Below, piece after piece: positions 8,543 to 16,577 of a stretch of DNA of 64,000 bases. How positions within the stretch are numbered: position 1 is the stretch's first letter; each line of letters begins with the position of its first letter. The DNA lies in the NCBI RefSeq assembly GCF_037975235.1, contig NZ_CP150241.1, positions 806,001 through 870,000 of the forward strand, read 5' to 3'. A program made the position numbers and the translations under genes. Origin of the DNA: Paenibacillus sp. FSL R5-0341 (GTDB lineage Bacteria; Bacillota; Bacilli; Paenibacillales; Paenibacillaceae). The notes below the pieces were generated by a model that saw only the letters and a program-made list of their open reading frames with translations, was not told the DNA's origin and ran no database searches.

Positions 8543-8757
8543 TGTGAATATCGGGATATGTGGACAATTATACAACCAAAATCAAGAGACGCCTGTGCAT
8601 GAACGTGTGGACAGGCTGGATATGTGGATAGCCATCCGTGGAATGATAAACCAAAAGAAGATATTCCTGTGGATACAGGGAACTGTGGATAGGGAAATGA
8701 GAGAAGCCAACAGGGTTGGCTTTTTTTGTTGTCGAGTTTGAATGTGTTTGTGGATAT
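8543..8757 (+). repeat. cluster of eight DnaA-box-like sequences, same orientation
   Basis: Nine-mers close to TGTGNATAA (reverse of the DnaA box TTATNCACA) start at 8543 (TGTGAATAT), 8559 (TGTGGACAA), 8594 (TGTGCATGA), 8606 (TGTGGACAG), 8623 (TGTGGATAG), 8668 (TGTGGATAC), 8684 (TGTGGATAG) and 8749 (TGTGGATAT). All lie on the plus strand and none is a perfect 9/9 box. The stretch between pit and corA carries no convincing gene. It could bind or titrate DnaA. Confidence 0.5.
8704..8727 (+). terminator. intrinsic terminator of ykaA-pit
   Basis: AAGCCAAC / GTTGGCTT stem with an AGG loop and seven Ts. It lies inside the DnaA-box-like cluster. Confidence 0.8.
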
Positions 8758-8836
8758 TTTGGCTACGTTGGAGACGTGCCTATGGTTAAAGTTGTACAAT
8801 GACGTAAAGATACAGGACAAGGACGTGGTCTAATTT

Positions 8837-9796
8837 ATGATTCGTACACTCGCTATTACACGAGAGCATCAAGTCTCCGTTAACGTACCACTTACACAGC
8901 TGGATTTGAACGATTACGCCTGGGTATGGGCGGATTTTAACCAGCCAACGGAAGAGGAAAGCCGTTTGCTGGATACATATTTTCATTTTCACCCCTTAGC
9001 TATAGAGGACTGTCTGCATGTGTTACAGCGGCCGAAGCTCGATTATTATGAAAATTTGCAGTTTCTTGTACTGCATGCTCTGAATCCATCCACTTTGGAA
9101 GCCGAGGAGGTGGACTTGTTTCTCGGAGCGAACTTCCTTGTTTCCTTCCATCATGGTGTATTGGAGGAAGTGGATGAAGCGTGGGAACGGTTGTTGCATC
9201 ATGCACATGAACGAACCATCTGGGCGAGAGGTCCGGTGGCAGCAGCGTATACGGTGATGGACAAGCTGGTCGATCATTATTTCCCGTCTCTATTTGCCAT
9301 TGAGGATGAACTGGCTGAACTGGAGAACCGCGGTGGACAAGAGTCGGTTGAAGACCTGATGAACCAAGTGTTTGACCTGCGCAGTCGATTGCTGAAGCTC
9401 AGACGAACGGTTGTACCGATGCGGGATCTGCTCTATCGGGTGGTCAATTCCCAGCATGTGCAGCGAACAGGCGAACATACGGCTTATTTTACCGATATCT
9501 ACGACCATTTGTTGAAGCTGACGGATATGATTGAAGCCGATCGGGAGATGACGGCTGACCTGCGCGACAGTTATATTTCCCTGAACTCCAACCGGATGAA
9601 TCAGATCATGAAGACACTCACGGTGATTACGACTGTATTTATGCCCCTCACGCTGATTGCGGGAATCTATGGCATGAACTTTGCTTATATGCCTGAGCTT
9701 CAATGGAAGTTTGGGTATGGGGCAGTGTTGCTGTTGATGTTTGTGCTTGGCGGAAGCATGGTGGCCTGGTTTGTAAAACGGGGCTGGTTTAAGTGA
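8837..9796 (+). CDS. corA: CorA-family Mg2+/metal transporter
   Basis: 319 aa. A long acidic cytoplasmic domain (FHPLAIEDCLHVLQRPKLDYY is the classic alpha/beta start) is followed by a coiled region and two C-terminal membrane helices. The signature YGMNF is at 278-282, the GMN selectivity motif of CorA pentamers, and the chain ends in the basic KRGWFK. It imports Mg2+ or other divalent ions. It is a single-gene unit with no partner. The initiating ATG is preceded by AAGGACGTGG. Confidence 0.92.
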   Translation: MIRTLAITREHQVSVNVPLTQLDLNDYAWVWADFNQPTEEESRLLDTYFHFHPLAIEDCLHVLQRPKLDYYENLQFLVLHALNPSTLEAEEVDLFLGANFLVSFHHGVLEEVDEAWERLLHHAHERTIWARGPVAAAYTVMDKLVDHYFPSLFAIEDELAELENRGGQESVEDLMNQVFDLRSRLLKLRRTVVPMRDLLYRVVNSQHVQRTGEHTAYFTDIYDHLLKLTDMIEADREMTADLRDSYISLNSNRMNQIMKTLTVITTVFMPLTLIAGIYGMNFAYMPELQWKFGYGAVLLLMFVLGGSMVAWFVKRGWFK

Positions 9797-9924
9797 GAAC
9801 GAGTGTAATTAGATGTTAGTAACATAAACTTGTAATAACGTGTATCCAAAGGTAAAATATAACGATATGTGAATAGATTCTGGATGAATTATCCATACAT
9901 ATCATTGTGGAAGGATGGGATACG

Positions 9925-10386
9925 ATGAGATTGGCAGAGGCTCTTGTACTGCGTGCAGATGAGCAGAAGAAGATAGCTCAGCTCAAGCAACGTCTGGAAC
10001 GCGTAGTCAAAGTTCAGGAAGGTGAACAGCCAGCAGAGGACCCGCAGTTGCTTATGATAGACCTGGAGAATACGATCCGGAGCCTGACGATATTGGTTAA
10101 GAAAATTAATAAGACCAATGCGCAGACTGACTTCACTGCTGGAGTTACGCTTGCTGATGCCCTTGCAGAGCGGGATGGAATCATGCAAGAAAGAGCATCC
10201 TTTAACGAAGTTTTGCAGAATGCGTCCATCCGCCAGGATCGGTACAGTCGTTCTGAAGTGAAGTATGAGCGAACCGTGAACATCGCAGATATTCAACATA
10301 AAGTGGATAGTCTTTCGAAATCTTACCGGGAACTGGATTTTAAAATTCAGGAGAAGAACTGGACCATAGACTTAATCGAGGAATAA
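9925..10386 (+). CDS. DIP1984-family protein
   Basis: About 153 aa from ATG 9925, with GGAAGGATGGGA upstream; an in-frame GTG at 9907 is less likely. The protein is almost entirely helical and charged. It begins MRLAEALVLRADEQKKIAQL, has a central ENTIRSLTILVKKINKTNAQ segment, then LADALAERDGIMQERASF, and ends in a coiled coil. These are the landmarks of the DIP1984 (septicolysin-like) family. No signal peptide, so it is probably cytoplasmic. The function of the family is not firmly known. Confidence 0.75.
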   Translation: MRLAEALVLRADEQKKIAQLKQRLERVVKVQEGEQPAEDPQLLMIDLENTIRSLTILVKKINKTNAQTDFTAGVTLADALAERDGIMQERASFNEVLQNASIRQDRYSRSEVKYERTVNIADIQHKVDSLSKSYRELDFKIQEKNWTIDLIEE

Positions 10387-10612
10387 AACTGCGTCGGTAA
10401 CCCTATCCAAATGAAGCGAGCATAACCCACCAACGGGAAGTTGGAAACCTGGTAGACGCTGGGCCATGTCTAACCCACATCATCATTTAGCCCAATATTG
10501 TTACAAGAATGCGCAGCATGGATGTATCGTGTATCTTTCTAATTGTTACGACCATATGCAGGTCTTTGGATAGCGGTGAGGGTGGGTAAGGGGAATTGCA
10601 GTTTGAACTACA
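10387..10612. other. intergenic stretch without recognised gene
   Basis: Between the DIP1984 gene and the long hairpin I find no ORF with a ribosome site and no riboswitch core that I can name. Short pairings such as CCAAC/GTTGG near 10430 exist but do not build a known RNA. Confidence 0.4.
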
Positions 10613-10697
10613 TAAGAAGAAGGCCACTGGGCCATGATCTCAGGCAGTAATATCTGTCTGGAGATGATGTTTGCCAGGTGGCCTTTCTGATTCTTCT
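10613..10697. repeat. long imperfect hairpin between convergent genes
   Basis: AAGAAGAAGGCCACTGG at the left pairs with CCAGGTGGCC plus TTCTTCT at the right. An inner stem, ATCTCAGGCAG with CTGTCTGGAGAT, surrounds TAATAT. The whole is about 85 nt, symmetrical, and sits between convergent genes. It probably acts as a bidirectional transcription end or mRNA-stabilising structure. Confidence 0.5.
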
Positions 10698-10726
10698 ATA
10701 GAAGTACTAGAGGTATTGAAAGTATT

Positions 10727-10772
10727 GTATCCACATGTGAATAACTATTCCGCTACAATAGACTGTGTATAA
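10727..10772. repeat. three DnaA-box-type sequences
   Basis: GTATCCACA (10727-10735) abuts TGTGAATAA (10736-10744), an exact reverse TTATTCACA. TGTGTATAA (10764-10772) is an exact reverse TTATACACA. The first two are face to face. Located just downstream of the AlkC-like gene end. Confidence 0.5.
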
Positions 10773-10789
10773 CTTATGATGACTTCCTT

Positions 10790-11878
10790 TTACTCCATTT
10801 CAAGAACAAAAGAAGTCATTGCTGCCTCTTTACCATTCACTACAATCGTTAGCGTATGCAAGCCGGCGTAATATTTTCTCGTGGTAATGACTTTGAACGA
10901 TTGTTTGGTGGCTACCTTGGTTCTACCCGGCGGATACATTTTATCGGAGCATTTGAATCGTTTGGGAGCCTGCTTGCCGTTCGCCTTCATGTAGCCCATC
11001 TCATATTCAATTCTCAGCATCTGAGACTCGCCACTCTCATTGACCACATCAAAGGAAAAATGAAGATCCTCGCCAATAGCGACTGTATCGTGGGCAAGCT
11101 GAAGCTGCTCAATGTGAATGGCATCCTGCTCGTTGTAACCAAAAAGACTTAGCGCTTTGCGATGTCCTTTCTTCAGTAATGACCTGCTGGCATGCCGGAC
11201 AATCCAGTCCGTGTGCGTATGTTGTCCGTACCAGGTCGTGGCTAGATCCATCACCAGTTCAGGGTGGTCTTTGGAGATGTCATTCAGATGATTGGCCACA
11301 CTTTTCCGGACATAGAGGGACTCGTCCGCTTTTAACGCATGAAGAATTGGCAGTACAGGTGTTGGATCGGTGATGAATCCCTGGAGTTTAGCTCCCCATG
11401 GCAAACGGGGCCGACTACCTTCACTGGCAAGTCTGCGAATATGCTCGTTGTTGCTATCTGCCCACGCCATCATATGTTTCATGGTTTGGATCGGATAACG
11501 ATCAATAAACGGGCGTACCGCGAACTCGGAGCTGGAATAAGGTGTGAAGACGGTCAGATATTTCATGGATAGCTCGTAATCTTCTGGGTCCAGTCCGTTC
11601 ACTTCGATAAAATCCGGTACAAACAGATATTCAACGCCTCTCATATGGGGGGCAGCTTGTTCGATGATATGTAATGCTTCTTCATAATTGTCAGGTAGCA
11701 CTTCCGTTAAGGCCAGTGTGATTCGGCGTATCCGTGCTTTGAACTCCAACTGTTCCCAACCTTCAGCGAACACTAATTCATGAAATTGCTGGGTATCCAG
11801 CTTCGGGTAGAATTGACGCAACAATTCACCGGTCCGATCGATTAATGCGGGAGTGTATTTGTCTTTGAAAAGTTCCAT
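10790..11878 (-). CDS. DNA alkylation repair protein, AlkC-like (HEAT-like repeats plus Ig-like domain)
   Basis: 362 aa. Residues 1-250 are HEAT-like helical repeats with the landmark RRLASEGSRPRLPW (about 148-161) and VRKSVANHLNDISKDHP, typical of the AlkC branch of HEAT-like DNA glycosylases. Residues about 260-362 form an Ig-like beta-sandwich (LAHDTVAIGEDLHFSFDVVN start), seen in AlkC-type enzymes. These remove N3- or N7-alkylated purines without base flipping. Intracellular. The start is ATG 11878, with AAAGGAGG upstream. Activity is inferred from the family; catalytic residues were not checked one by one. Confidence 0.82.
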   Translation of the reverse strand: MELFKDKYTPALIDRTGELLRQFYPKLDTQQFHELVFAEGWEQLEFKARIRRITLALTEVLPDNYEEALHIIEQAAPHMRGVEYLFVPDFIEVNGLDPEDYELSMKYLTVFTPYSSSEFAVRPFIDRYPIQTMKHMMAWADSNNEHIRRLASEGSRPRLPWGAKLQGFITDPTPVLPILHALKADESLYVRKSVANHLNDISKDHPELVMDLATTWYGQHTHTDWIVRHASRSLLKKGHRKALSLFGYNEQDAIHIEQLQLAHDTVAIGEDLHFSFDVVNESGESQMLRIEYEMGYMKANGKQAPKRFKCSDKMYPPGRTKVATKQSFKVITTRKYYAGLHTLTIVVNGKEAAMTSFVLEME

Positions 11879-11971
11879 GGTCCGCCTCCTTTAGTTACTA
11901 TCCAGTATACCTCAAATTACAGGAATAAGAACATAAGTTCCTGAATTTTCTATGTGTATTGAAGAAAAGAG

Positions 11972-12003
11972 TTAAGGCACCCACCTTCTATAAGGGGGTG
12001 CCT
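11972..12003 (-). terminator. probable terminator of the YqfQ-like gene
   Basis: AGGCACCC and GGGTGCCT pair on the minus strand, followed by the T-rich TTAACTCTTTTCTTC. Confidence 0.6.
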
Positions 12004-12011
12004 GGATGGGT

Positions 12012-12650
12012 TTAACCTTTGCGACTTTTGGGACGGCGCTTCGTGGAATTGGATTTGCGACGGGTTGGCGTCGTGTTGCGACGACGTGGGACATTCGTTG
12101 GTTTGTTCTGGCGCTTGCGCTTACGTTTCCGGGGAGTCTTATATTCTTCATAGTCTGCATCAGCCGCGCTGTCATTCGATTTTCCTTTTCCAAAAGGCAG
12201 AATGCCCATAACGAGCTTCATCATCGGAGCCATCTGCTGGATGCCGCCGACGACCTTCTGCATTTTGCCTATTCCACTCATGATTCCATCAATCCCGCCG
12301 AAGCGGTCGATCATTCCTTTTAACTCACCAATGTTAGCTAACGAAAAGCCGGAACCGCCTGTTGAAGCAGGCGCCTGTACCGGAGCTGGGGGGACCACCT
12401 GGGCTCCACCTCCATAAAAGTTCCCGCCAGGGACACCTTGCCCATAGGGTACGATGGCTGATGCTTCGACTTCACCAAAGCCCGGGTAATGAGGCTCTAC
12501 GCCAGGATACATCGGTTGGATCTGAGTTTCATTCAAAGACCGCGGAACCACACCGGGCGGCATATAGGCAGAAGTATGTGCCTGCCGATGAGCATGAGAA
12601 GACGGACGCTGCCCTTGTGCTGGCTGGCGGTGATAATAATGCTGTGGCAT
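12012..12650 (-). CDS. YqfQ/VrrA-like low-complexity protein
   Basis: 212 aa in three parts. Residues 1-100 are His/Pro/Gly/Tyr-rich and low in complexity. A central helical part (SGFSLANIGELKGMIDRFGG, then MSGIGKMQKVVGGIQQMAP) matches the conserved core of YqfQ/VrrA proteins. The C-terminal 45 residues are extremely basic (RKRKRKRQNKP and RRKSNSTKRRPKSRKG). No signal peptide. VrrA-type proteins vary in repeat length between strains and are sometimes linked to the spore or cell surface, but function is unknown; the basic tail suggests nucleic acid or polyanion binding. Confidence 0.55.
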   Translation of the reverse strand: MPQHYYHRQPAQGQRPSSHAHRQAHTSAYMPPGVVPRSLNETQIQPMYPGVEPHYPGFGEVEASAIVPYGQGVPGGNFYGGGAQVVPPAPVQAPASTGGSGFSLANIGELKGMIDRFGGIDGIMSGIGKMQKVVGGIQQMAPMMKLVMGILPFGKGKSNDSAADADYEEYKTPRKRKRKRQNKPTNVPRRRNTTPTRRKSNSTKRRPKSRKG

Positions 12651-13041
12651 GAACGATCACGTTCCTTCTATGTTGGATTTCGGAATTGCGTTCCATGAGT
12701 TACATGACAGATGAACATCATAGACCCTACTGGAACTCCCTTTTGCTATACTGTATGTCATTCGCGGAGAGACGGCGTAGGCGGGTATCCCGGAAAACGG
12801 GATATTTGCGGATTTGGGCGCGTAGACATGCTGGGAGGTATCCATACAGGAAAATGCAGTTTAGACACAAAATTGTAACAATTAGGTTGATTGAATTCCT
12901 ACATAAGTAATCGGAAATATACAGGTGAAAACTGGGATATAGCGCGATAATTTCGCTAGATGTGCGCGAGGAGAGGACAATAGTACCTTTTGTAAGCGGT
13001 AACATGTATTTTTATTCTGTAGTGCGTGAAATCGGTAACGC
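12651..13041. other. divergent intergenic region
   Basis: About 390 nt between the YqfQ-like gene and yerC. It holds a small perfect hairpin TATCCCG / CGGGATA (about 12794-12812) and GGTAAC motifs near 12998 and 13034, with an inverted copy at about 13083. No convincing gene was found. Confidence 0.4.
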
Positions 13042-13070
13042 TTGAAATACCAACTCAGGGTGAGTACAAT
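13042..13070 (+). promoter_or_regulatory. sigma-A promoter of yerC-cbiX
   Basis: TTGAAA (13042-13047), a 17-nt spacer and TACAAT (13065-13070), 36 nt before the yerC ATG. Copies of GGTAAC flank it. Confidence 0.7.
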
Positions 13071-13106
13071 GTAGGTACACAGTAACCGCTAGGGGATGAT
13101 GATGAA

Positions 13107-13397
13107 ATGCAGCTGAAAAAGCTAAATGATAAAAGCATTGAACAACTATTTGAGGCTATTTTGACTCTAAAAGATATTGAAGAGTGTTATGTCTTCTTTG
13201 ATGACCTCTGCACCGTAAACGAGATCCAATCCATGTCACAGCGGCTGGAAGTGGCTCGTATGTTGGGCAAAGGCAATACGTATAACCAGATTGAAGCTGA
13301 GACGGGTGCGAGTACTGCTACGATTTCACGTGTCAAACGCTGCCTGAATTACGGCAATGATGGTTATAAAATGACGCTGGAACGCCTGGGACGCTAA
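13107..13397 (+). CDS. yerC: YerC/YecD-family TrpR-related DNA-binding protein
   Basis: 96 aa. It carries the TrpR-superfamily helix-turn-helix with CTVNEIQSMSQRLEVARMLG followed by TYNQIEAETGASTATISRVK; the second part is the recognition helix region. The length and the end CLNYGNDGYKMTLERLGR fit YerC of Bacillus. A cytoplasmic regulator with no known ligand. AGGGG lies about 11 nt before the ATG. The next gene starts 2 nt after its TAA, so the two are co-translated. Confidence 0.9.
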   Translation: MQLKKLNDKSIEQLFEAILTLKDIEECYVFFDDLCTVNEIQSMSQRLEVARMLGKGNTYNQIEAETGASTATISRVKRCLNYGNDGYKMTLERLGR

Positions 13398-13398
13398 C

Positions 13399-14184
13399 AT
13401 GAAGAAGCCGGGTGTACTCATCATCAGTCACGGTTCTCAGGAGCAGACCTGGGTGGAATCCGTCGATGACGCGATCTCCCGGTTAAATCTGCCCCGCCCG
13501 TTGCCGGTTGAAGCCGGATTTCTTGAATTGGTGGAAGGACGCCTGATCCAGGACGGTATCGACCGACTGGAAGCGCAAGGCGTAACCGATATGCTGGTTG
13601 TACCTTTATTCGTTTCATCTGGAAGTACACATGTGGATGAAATTGAATTTGCCATTGGTGCAAAGGAAGCACCTGAGCGGGAAACAGATCTGGAACCGTT
13701 CCAGGTCACAGCGCGGGTTCACTTTGGTTATCCAGTGGATAATGATCCGGATATTGCAGTGATGGTGTGGGACAAAGTCCGATCGCTCTCGCAGCAACCG
13801 GAGCAGGAAACGATTCTGCTGGTAGGGCACGGTAGTATTCATGATGGATTTCGCGAGCATTGGGAAGCGGGAATTTCCTCTCTTGCACAGCGTGTACAGG
13901 AAGTTAGTGGCATAGCCCATACGGATTATGCATTGTTGAATCCAGAGAGTGTGTACGACAAAGTGAAGTATTGGAGCGAAGAGCGGGGGAACCGAGTCAT
14001 TGTGGCGCCGCTGTTTTTGAGTGCCGGTTACTTCACGAGGAACGTAATCCCGGACCGGCTGAAGGAACTGGATTATGTGTACAGCGGTGAGACGCTGTTG
14101 CCACATCCATTGCTTGGGCAGTGGCTGGAGCGCCAGATCCAGATTTTGCTGGAAAGATGTAATGAAGTTAAAGCTTCTTCTTGA
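13399..14184 (+). CDS. cbiX: CbiX-type sirohydrochlorin chelatase
   Basis: 261 aa made of two CbiX domains. Domain 1 starts VLIISHGSQ (His11) and has VVPLFVSSGSTHVDEIEF. Domain 2 has ILLVGHGSIHDGFREHWEAG and VIVAPLFLSAGYFTRNVIPD. The HGS motifs and the following His/Glu residues bind metal in class II chelatases, which insert Co2+ or Fe2+ into sirohydrochlorin for cobalamin or siroheme. With only one such gene and no cobalamin genes nearby, cobalt versus iron cannot be decided. It sits in an operon with yerC. Confidence 0.82.
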   Translation: MKKPGVLIISHGSQEQTWVESVDDAISRLNLPRPLPVEAGFLELVEGRLIQDGIDRLEAQGVTDMLVVPLFVSSGSTHVDEIEFAIGAKEAPERETDLEPFQVTARVHFGYPVDNDPDIAVMVWDKVRSLSQQPEQETILLVGHGSIHDGFREHWEAGISSLAQRVQEVSGIAHTDYALLNPESVYDKVKYWSEERGNRVIVAPLFLSAGYFTRNVIPDRLKELDYVYSGETLLPHPLLGQWLERQIQILLERCNEVKASS

Positions 14185-14242
14185 AGTGATCACATCGCTC
14201 GCAGTAATGTCGCATCAATTGATTTGAACTCCATAGCTTCAT

Positions 14243-14282
14243 AAACAATTAAACCACGTCGAAGGACGTGGTTTAATTGTTT
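14243..14282. terminator. bidirectional terminator, 18-bp perfect stem
   Basis: AAACAATTAAACCACGTC and GACGTGGTTTAATTGTTT are exact inverted copies around GAAG. It lies between convergent cbiX and the TetR gene and serves both. Confidence 0.9.
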
Positions 14283-14310
14283 GTTGTAGATCACTTGAAC
14301 GAGGATTAAA

Positions 14311-14880
14311 TTATCCATTAATGGGTGCGTGTAATTGCAAATGTAGCTCCAGTAGATCTATTAATTGGTCAACGATCTCCTCGGCCGGATAAGGCATGGA
14401 ATTCATAATCCACCACTCCAGAAGACCGACTGCAGCGGAAGCAAGGAACTGTATGGTAATCTCTTTTTTCATACCCTCCTGAATGCCACAGGCATCCATT
14501 TGTTCCTCCACTCCCTGGACCAACAATTCCATCAACTTACTACGGAATGCCGGAATCCCTTTTTTGGTTAGAAGTGTGGTATAGGTAGAGGCATGCTGTT
14601 CCAGATAACGGAAAGTTCTGAGCAGCGCATCCTTGGCCGTAACGGGTGTTGTAGTAGAGGTTTCGATCATGCAGGCATCCAATAACTGCTGCAAATAGGT
14701 CTCAATGCATTGATCCAATAGGTCGAACTTGTCTGCATAATGCAAATAGATCGTTCCACGGTTAACATTGGCTCGATCAGCAATCTCATTTATCGTAATT
14801 TGCTCAAACTCTTCTTCCGTCAATAACTCCACAAAAGCTTCGATTATCGCATTTCGTGTCTTGAGTACTCGTCTGTCCAT
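14311..14880 (-). CDS. TetR/AcrR-family repressor
   Basis: 189 aa from ATG 14880, which has AGGAGGGG 2-8 nt upstream; a 9-residue longer form is possible. The N-terminal HTH is typical: LKTRNAIIEAFVELLTEEEF, then ITINEIADRANVNRGTIYLH and YADKFDLLDQC. The C-terminal ligand domain is helical and diverse. Divergent from a ketopantoate-reductase-like gene, which it probably controls together with itself. The shared upstream region has a long inverted repeat. Confidence 0.88.
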   Translation of the reverse strand: MDRRVLKTRNAIIEAFVELLTEEEFEQITINEIADRANVNRGTIYLHYADKFDLLDQCIETYLQQLLDACMIETSTTTPVTAKDALLRTFRYLEQHASTYTTLLTKKGIPAFRSKLMELLVQGVEEQMDACGIQEGMKKEITIQFLASAAVGLLEWWIMNSMPYPAEEIVDQLIDLLELHLQLHAPING

Positions 14881-14983
14881 GGCCCCTCCTATGATGGTTT
14901 TCAACAATAAGGAATCATTCGTTGATTATTCAACAAAAACAGATATTTTAGCGATTGAAGCACGCCAGTTGCTTTGATACTCT

Positions 14984-15029
14984 TATTTTATCAACAAATG
15001 TTCATAAAGCAACGGATATTGATAAAATA
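14984..15029. promoter_or_regulatory. 11-bp perfect inverted repeat, candidate TetR operator
   Basis: TATTTTATCAA (14984-14994) and TTGATAAAATA (15019-15029) are exact inverted copies 24 nt apart. They lie between the divergent tetR and reductase genes, just upstream of the reductase start. Confidence 0.45.
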
Positions 15030-15048
15030 TGAAATAGAGGGATAGCCA

Positions 15049-15975
15049 ATGAAGATATTAGTGTATGGTGCAGGTGTTTTGGGCAGTCAACTGGCGCAAG
15101 TTCTGGTGCGTGGCGGCAATGATGTCACTATTCTGGCTAGAGGGAAGCGGGCAGAGGAGCTGGAGAAGGATGGAATCGTTATCCGGCATGTTTTCCAATT
15201 CAAAACGACAGTTGATCCGGTTCGGGTAGTCAGAACGTTGGAGGCAAATGACCAATATGATCTGATTTTTGTTGTCATGAAATACAACGATTTTCCTTCC
15301 GTGTTACCTATTCTGGCAGAGAATCAGAGCAACAATATTGTGATCGTGGGAAACAACGCAGATGCACGAAGCATGCAGACCTATCTGGAAGAGCATAGTC
15401 CGAGGGGAAAACAGGTCGCGTTCGGATTCCATGTGAGTGGAGGTAGGCGTGACAAGGACCGCATGTTATCCATCGGTGGAGGGAGCGCACAAATGGTGAT
15501 CGGCAGTCTGGACGGTGAGATAGGCTTCAAACCTTTGCTGGATCAAGCTTTCCAACGTGTGAAATACAAGTTAAATTATTTAAGCGATATTGATGCCTGG
15601 CTGAAAAGCCATATCATCCCGATTCTAATGCTTAATGCAGTGAGTTTTAATGAGCAGTATGAGTTAAAAAAACTGGATGGCAACAAGCGGCAACTTGTGC
15701 ATATGATTGAGGCGATGGATGAGGGTATCAGTGTACTGGAGGCTATGGGTATATCGGTTATACCAGAGATTCAAGGCAGATTGATTCGTAAACATAAACG
15801 CATGTTGTATCTATTATTGAAAATCTATAGCCTTCTTCCGATGCATAAACTTTTAGCTGGTGTTTTTGGTGAAATCGAAGCGTTAAGTGACGCATTCACG
15901 GATTGGAAAAAGACAACAGGCACCCCGACTCCCCATTGGGATGTATTGAAAAGAGATTTTACTCGCCTTAAATGA
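15049..15975 (+). CDS. ketopantoate reductase (ApbA/PanE)-family protein
   Basis: 308 aa. The N-terminus MKILVYGAGVLGSQLAQVL carries the GxGxxG NAD(P)-binding motif, and NDVTILARGKRAEEL with its Arg matches the NADPH phosphate site of the family. The C-terminal half is helical. It resembles the diverged homologues found outside pan operons: the pantothenate active-site context (the usual Lys and Asn motifs) is not clear and no panBC genes are near. It is likely a 2-hydroxyacid or related NADPH reductase under the adjacent TetR protein. AGAGGGATAGCC precedes the ATG. Confidence 0.75.
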   Translation: MKILVYGAGVLGSQLAQVLVRGGNDVTILARGKRAEELEKDGIVIRHVFQFKTTVDPVRVVRTLEANDQYDLIFVVMKYNDFPSVLPILAENQSNNIVIVGNNADARSMQTYLEEHSPRGKQVAFGFHVSGGRRDKDRMLSIGGGSAQMVIGSLDGEIGFKPLLDQAFQRVKYKLNYLSDIDAWLKSHIIPILMLNAVSFNEQYELKKLDGNKRQLVHMIEAMDEGISVLEAMGISVIPEIQGRLIRKHKRMLYLLLKIYSLLPMHKLLAGVFGEIEALSDAFTDWKKTTGTPTPHWDVLKRDFTRLK

Positions 15976-16046
15976 AATGTTGCTCATTGCCCCAATACCG
16001 ACTACAATAAAACCAACTAATAAAATGGGGATAAGGAGATATGTAG

Positions 16047-16463
16047 ATGCGGGAAGTGCCCATGCGCTATGTGAAAGCGAATCAGGTTGGTATTGTATTG
16101 TTTGTTTTGCTCTCGTTTGTGTTCAATCCTCTGGTAGTTCTGGGGGGGCTGTGGATCATTCAGGTGGTTGGGCTGGCTTCCGGTGGCAAATTGAATCTGT
16201 TCGTACAGATTGGCAAAGCAGTGCTGACTGGTAAAGGTACAGAAACGCAGGCGGTGGAGCTACAGCGATTCAACAATATTCTGGCCGTGCTCTTCCTGTC
16301 TCTGGCACTCATCTCGTTCTCGCTCGGCTGGGTAGTCGCAGGTTATGTATTCTCCATCATGCTTCTCGCGGCTGCAAGTGCGGCTCTGCTGGGTTATTGT
16401 GTGGGCTGCACGGTGTATTTCTGGTACAAACAGCTGCGCGCAGGGAGAAAAATTGGATTTTGA
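16047..16463 (+). CDS. DUF4395-family membrane protein
   Basis: 138 aa, starting MREVPMRYVKANQVGIVLFV, with four hydrophobic segments and a basic tail RAGRKIGF. The N-terminal pattern and layout match DUF4395, small membrane proteins often near thiol or rhodanese-type genes in Gram-positives. AAGGAGATATGTAG precedes the ATG. It is followed by a strong terminator. Function is unknown. Confidence 0.75.
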   Translation: MREVPMRYVKANQVGIVLFVLLSFVFNPLVVLGGLWIIQVVGLASGGKLNLFVQIGKAVLTGKGTETQAVELQRFNNILAVLFLSLALISFSLGWVVAGYVFSIMLLAAASAALLGYCVGCTVYFWYKQLRAGRKIGF

Positions 16464-16533
16464 GGTTAGCTGAAGAAACGAGAAGAAGACAGGGCTGAAA
16501 AGGTAAGCTATCGATTCACTATAGCCTTATATG

Positions 16534-16577
16534 AAAATCCCCCTCAAGTGAGCTGTTCACTTGAAGGGGATTTTTTT
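16534..16577. terminator. bidirectional terminator
   Basis: AAAATCCCCCTCAAGTG and CACTTGAAGGGGATTTT pair almost fully around AGCTGTT, with T and A runs on both sides. It lies between convergent DUF4395 and NLP genes and overlaps the NLP stop. Confidence 0.85.

Noticed and set aside
10387..10612. Possible riboswitch (GC-rich hairpins near 10430-10480)
   Set aside because: No match to the conserved cores of cobalamin, SAM, lysine, glycine or cyclic-di-GMP riboswitches that I can recognise, and it lies downstream, not upstream, of genes.
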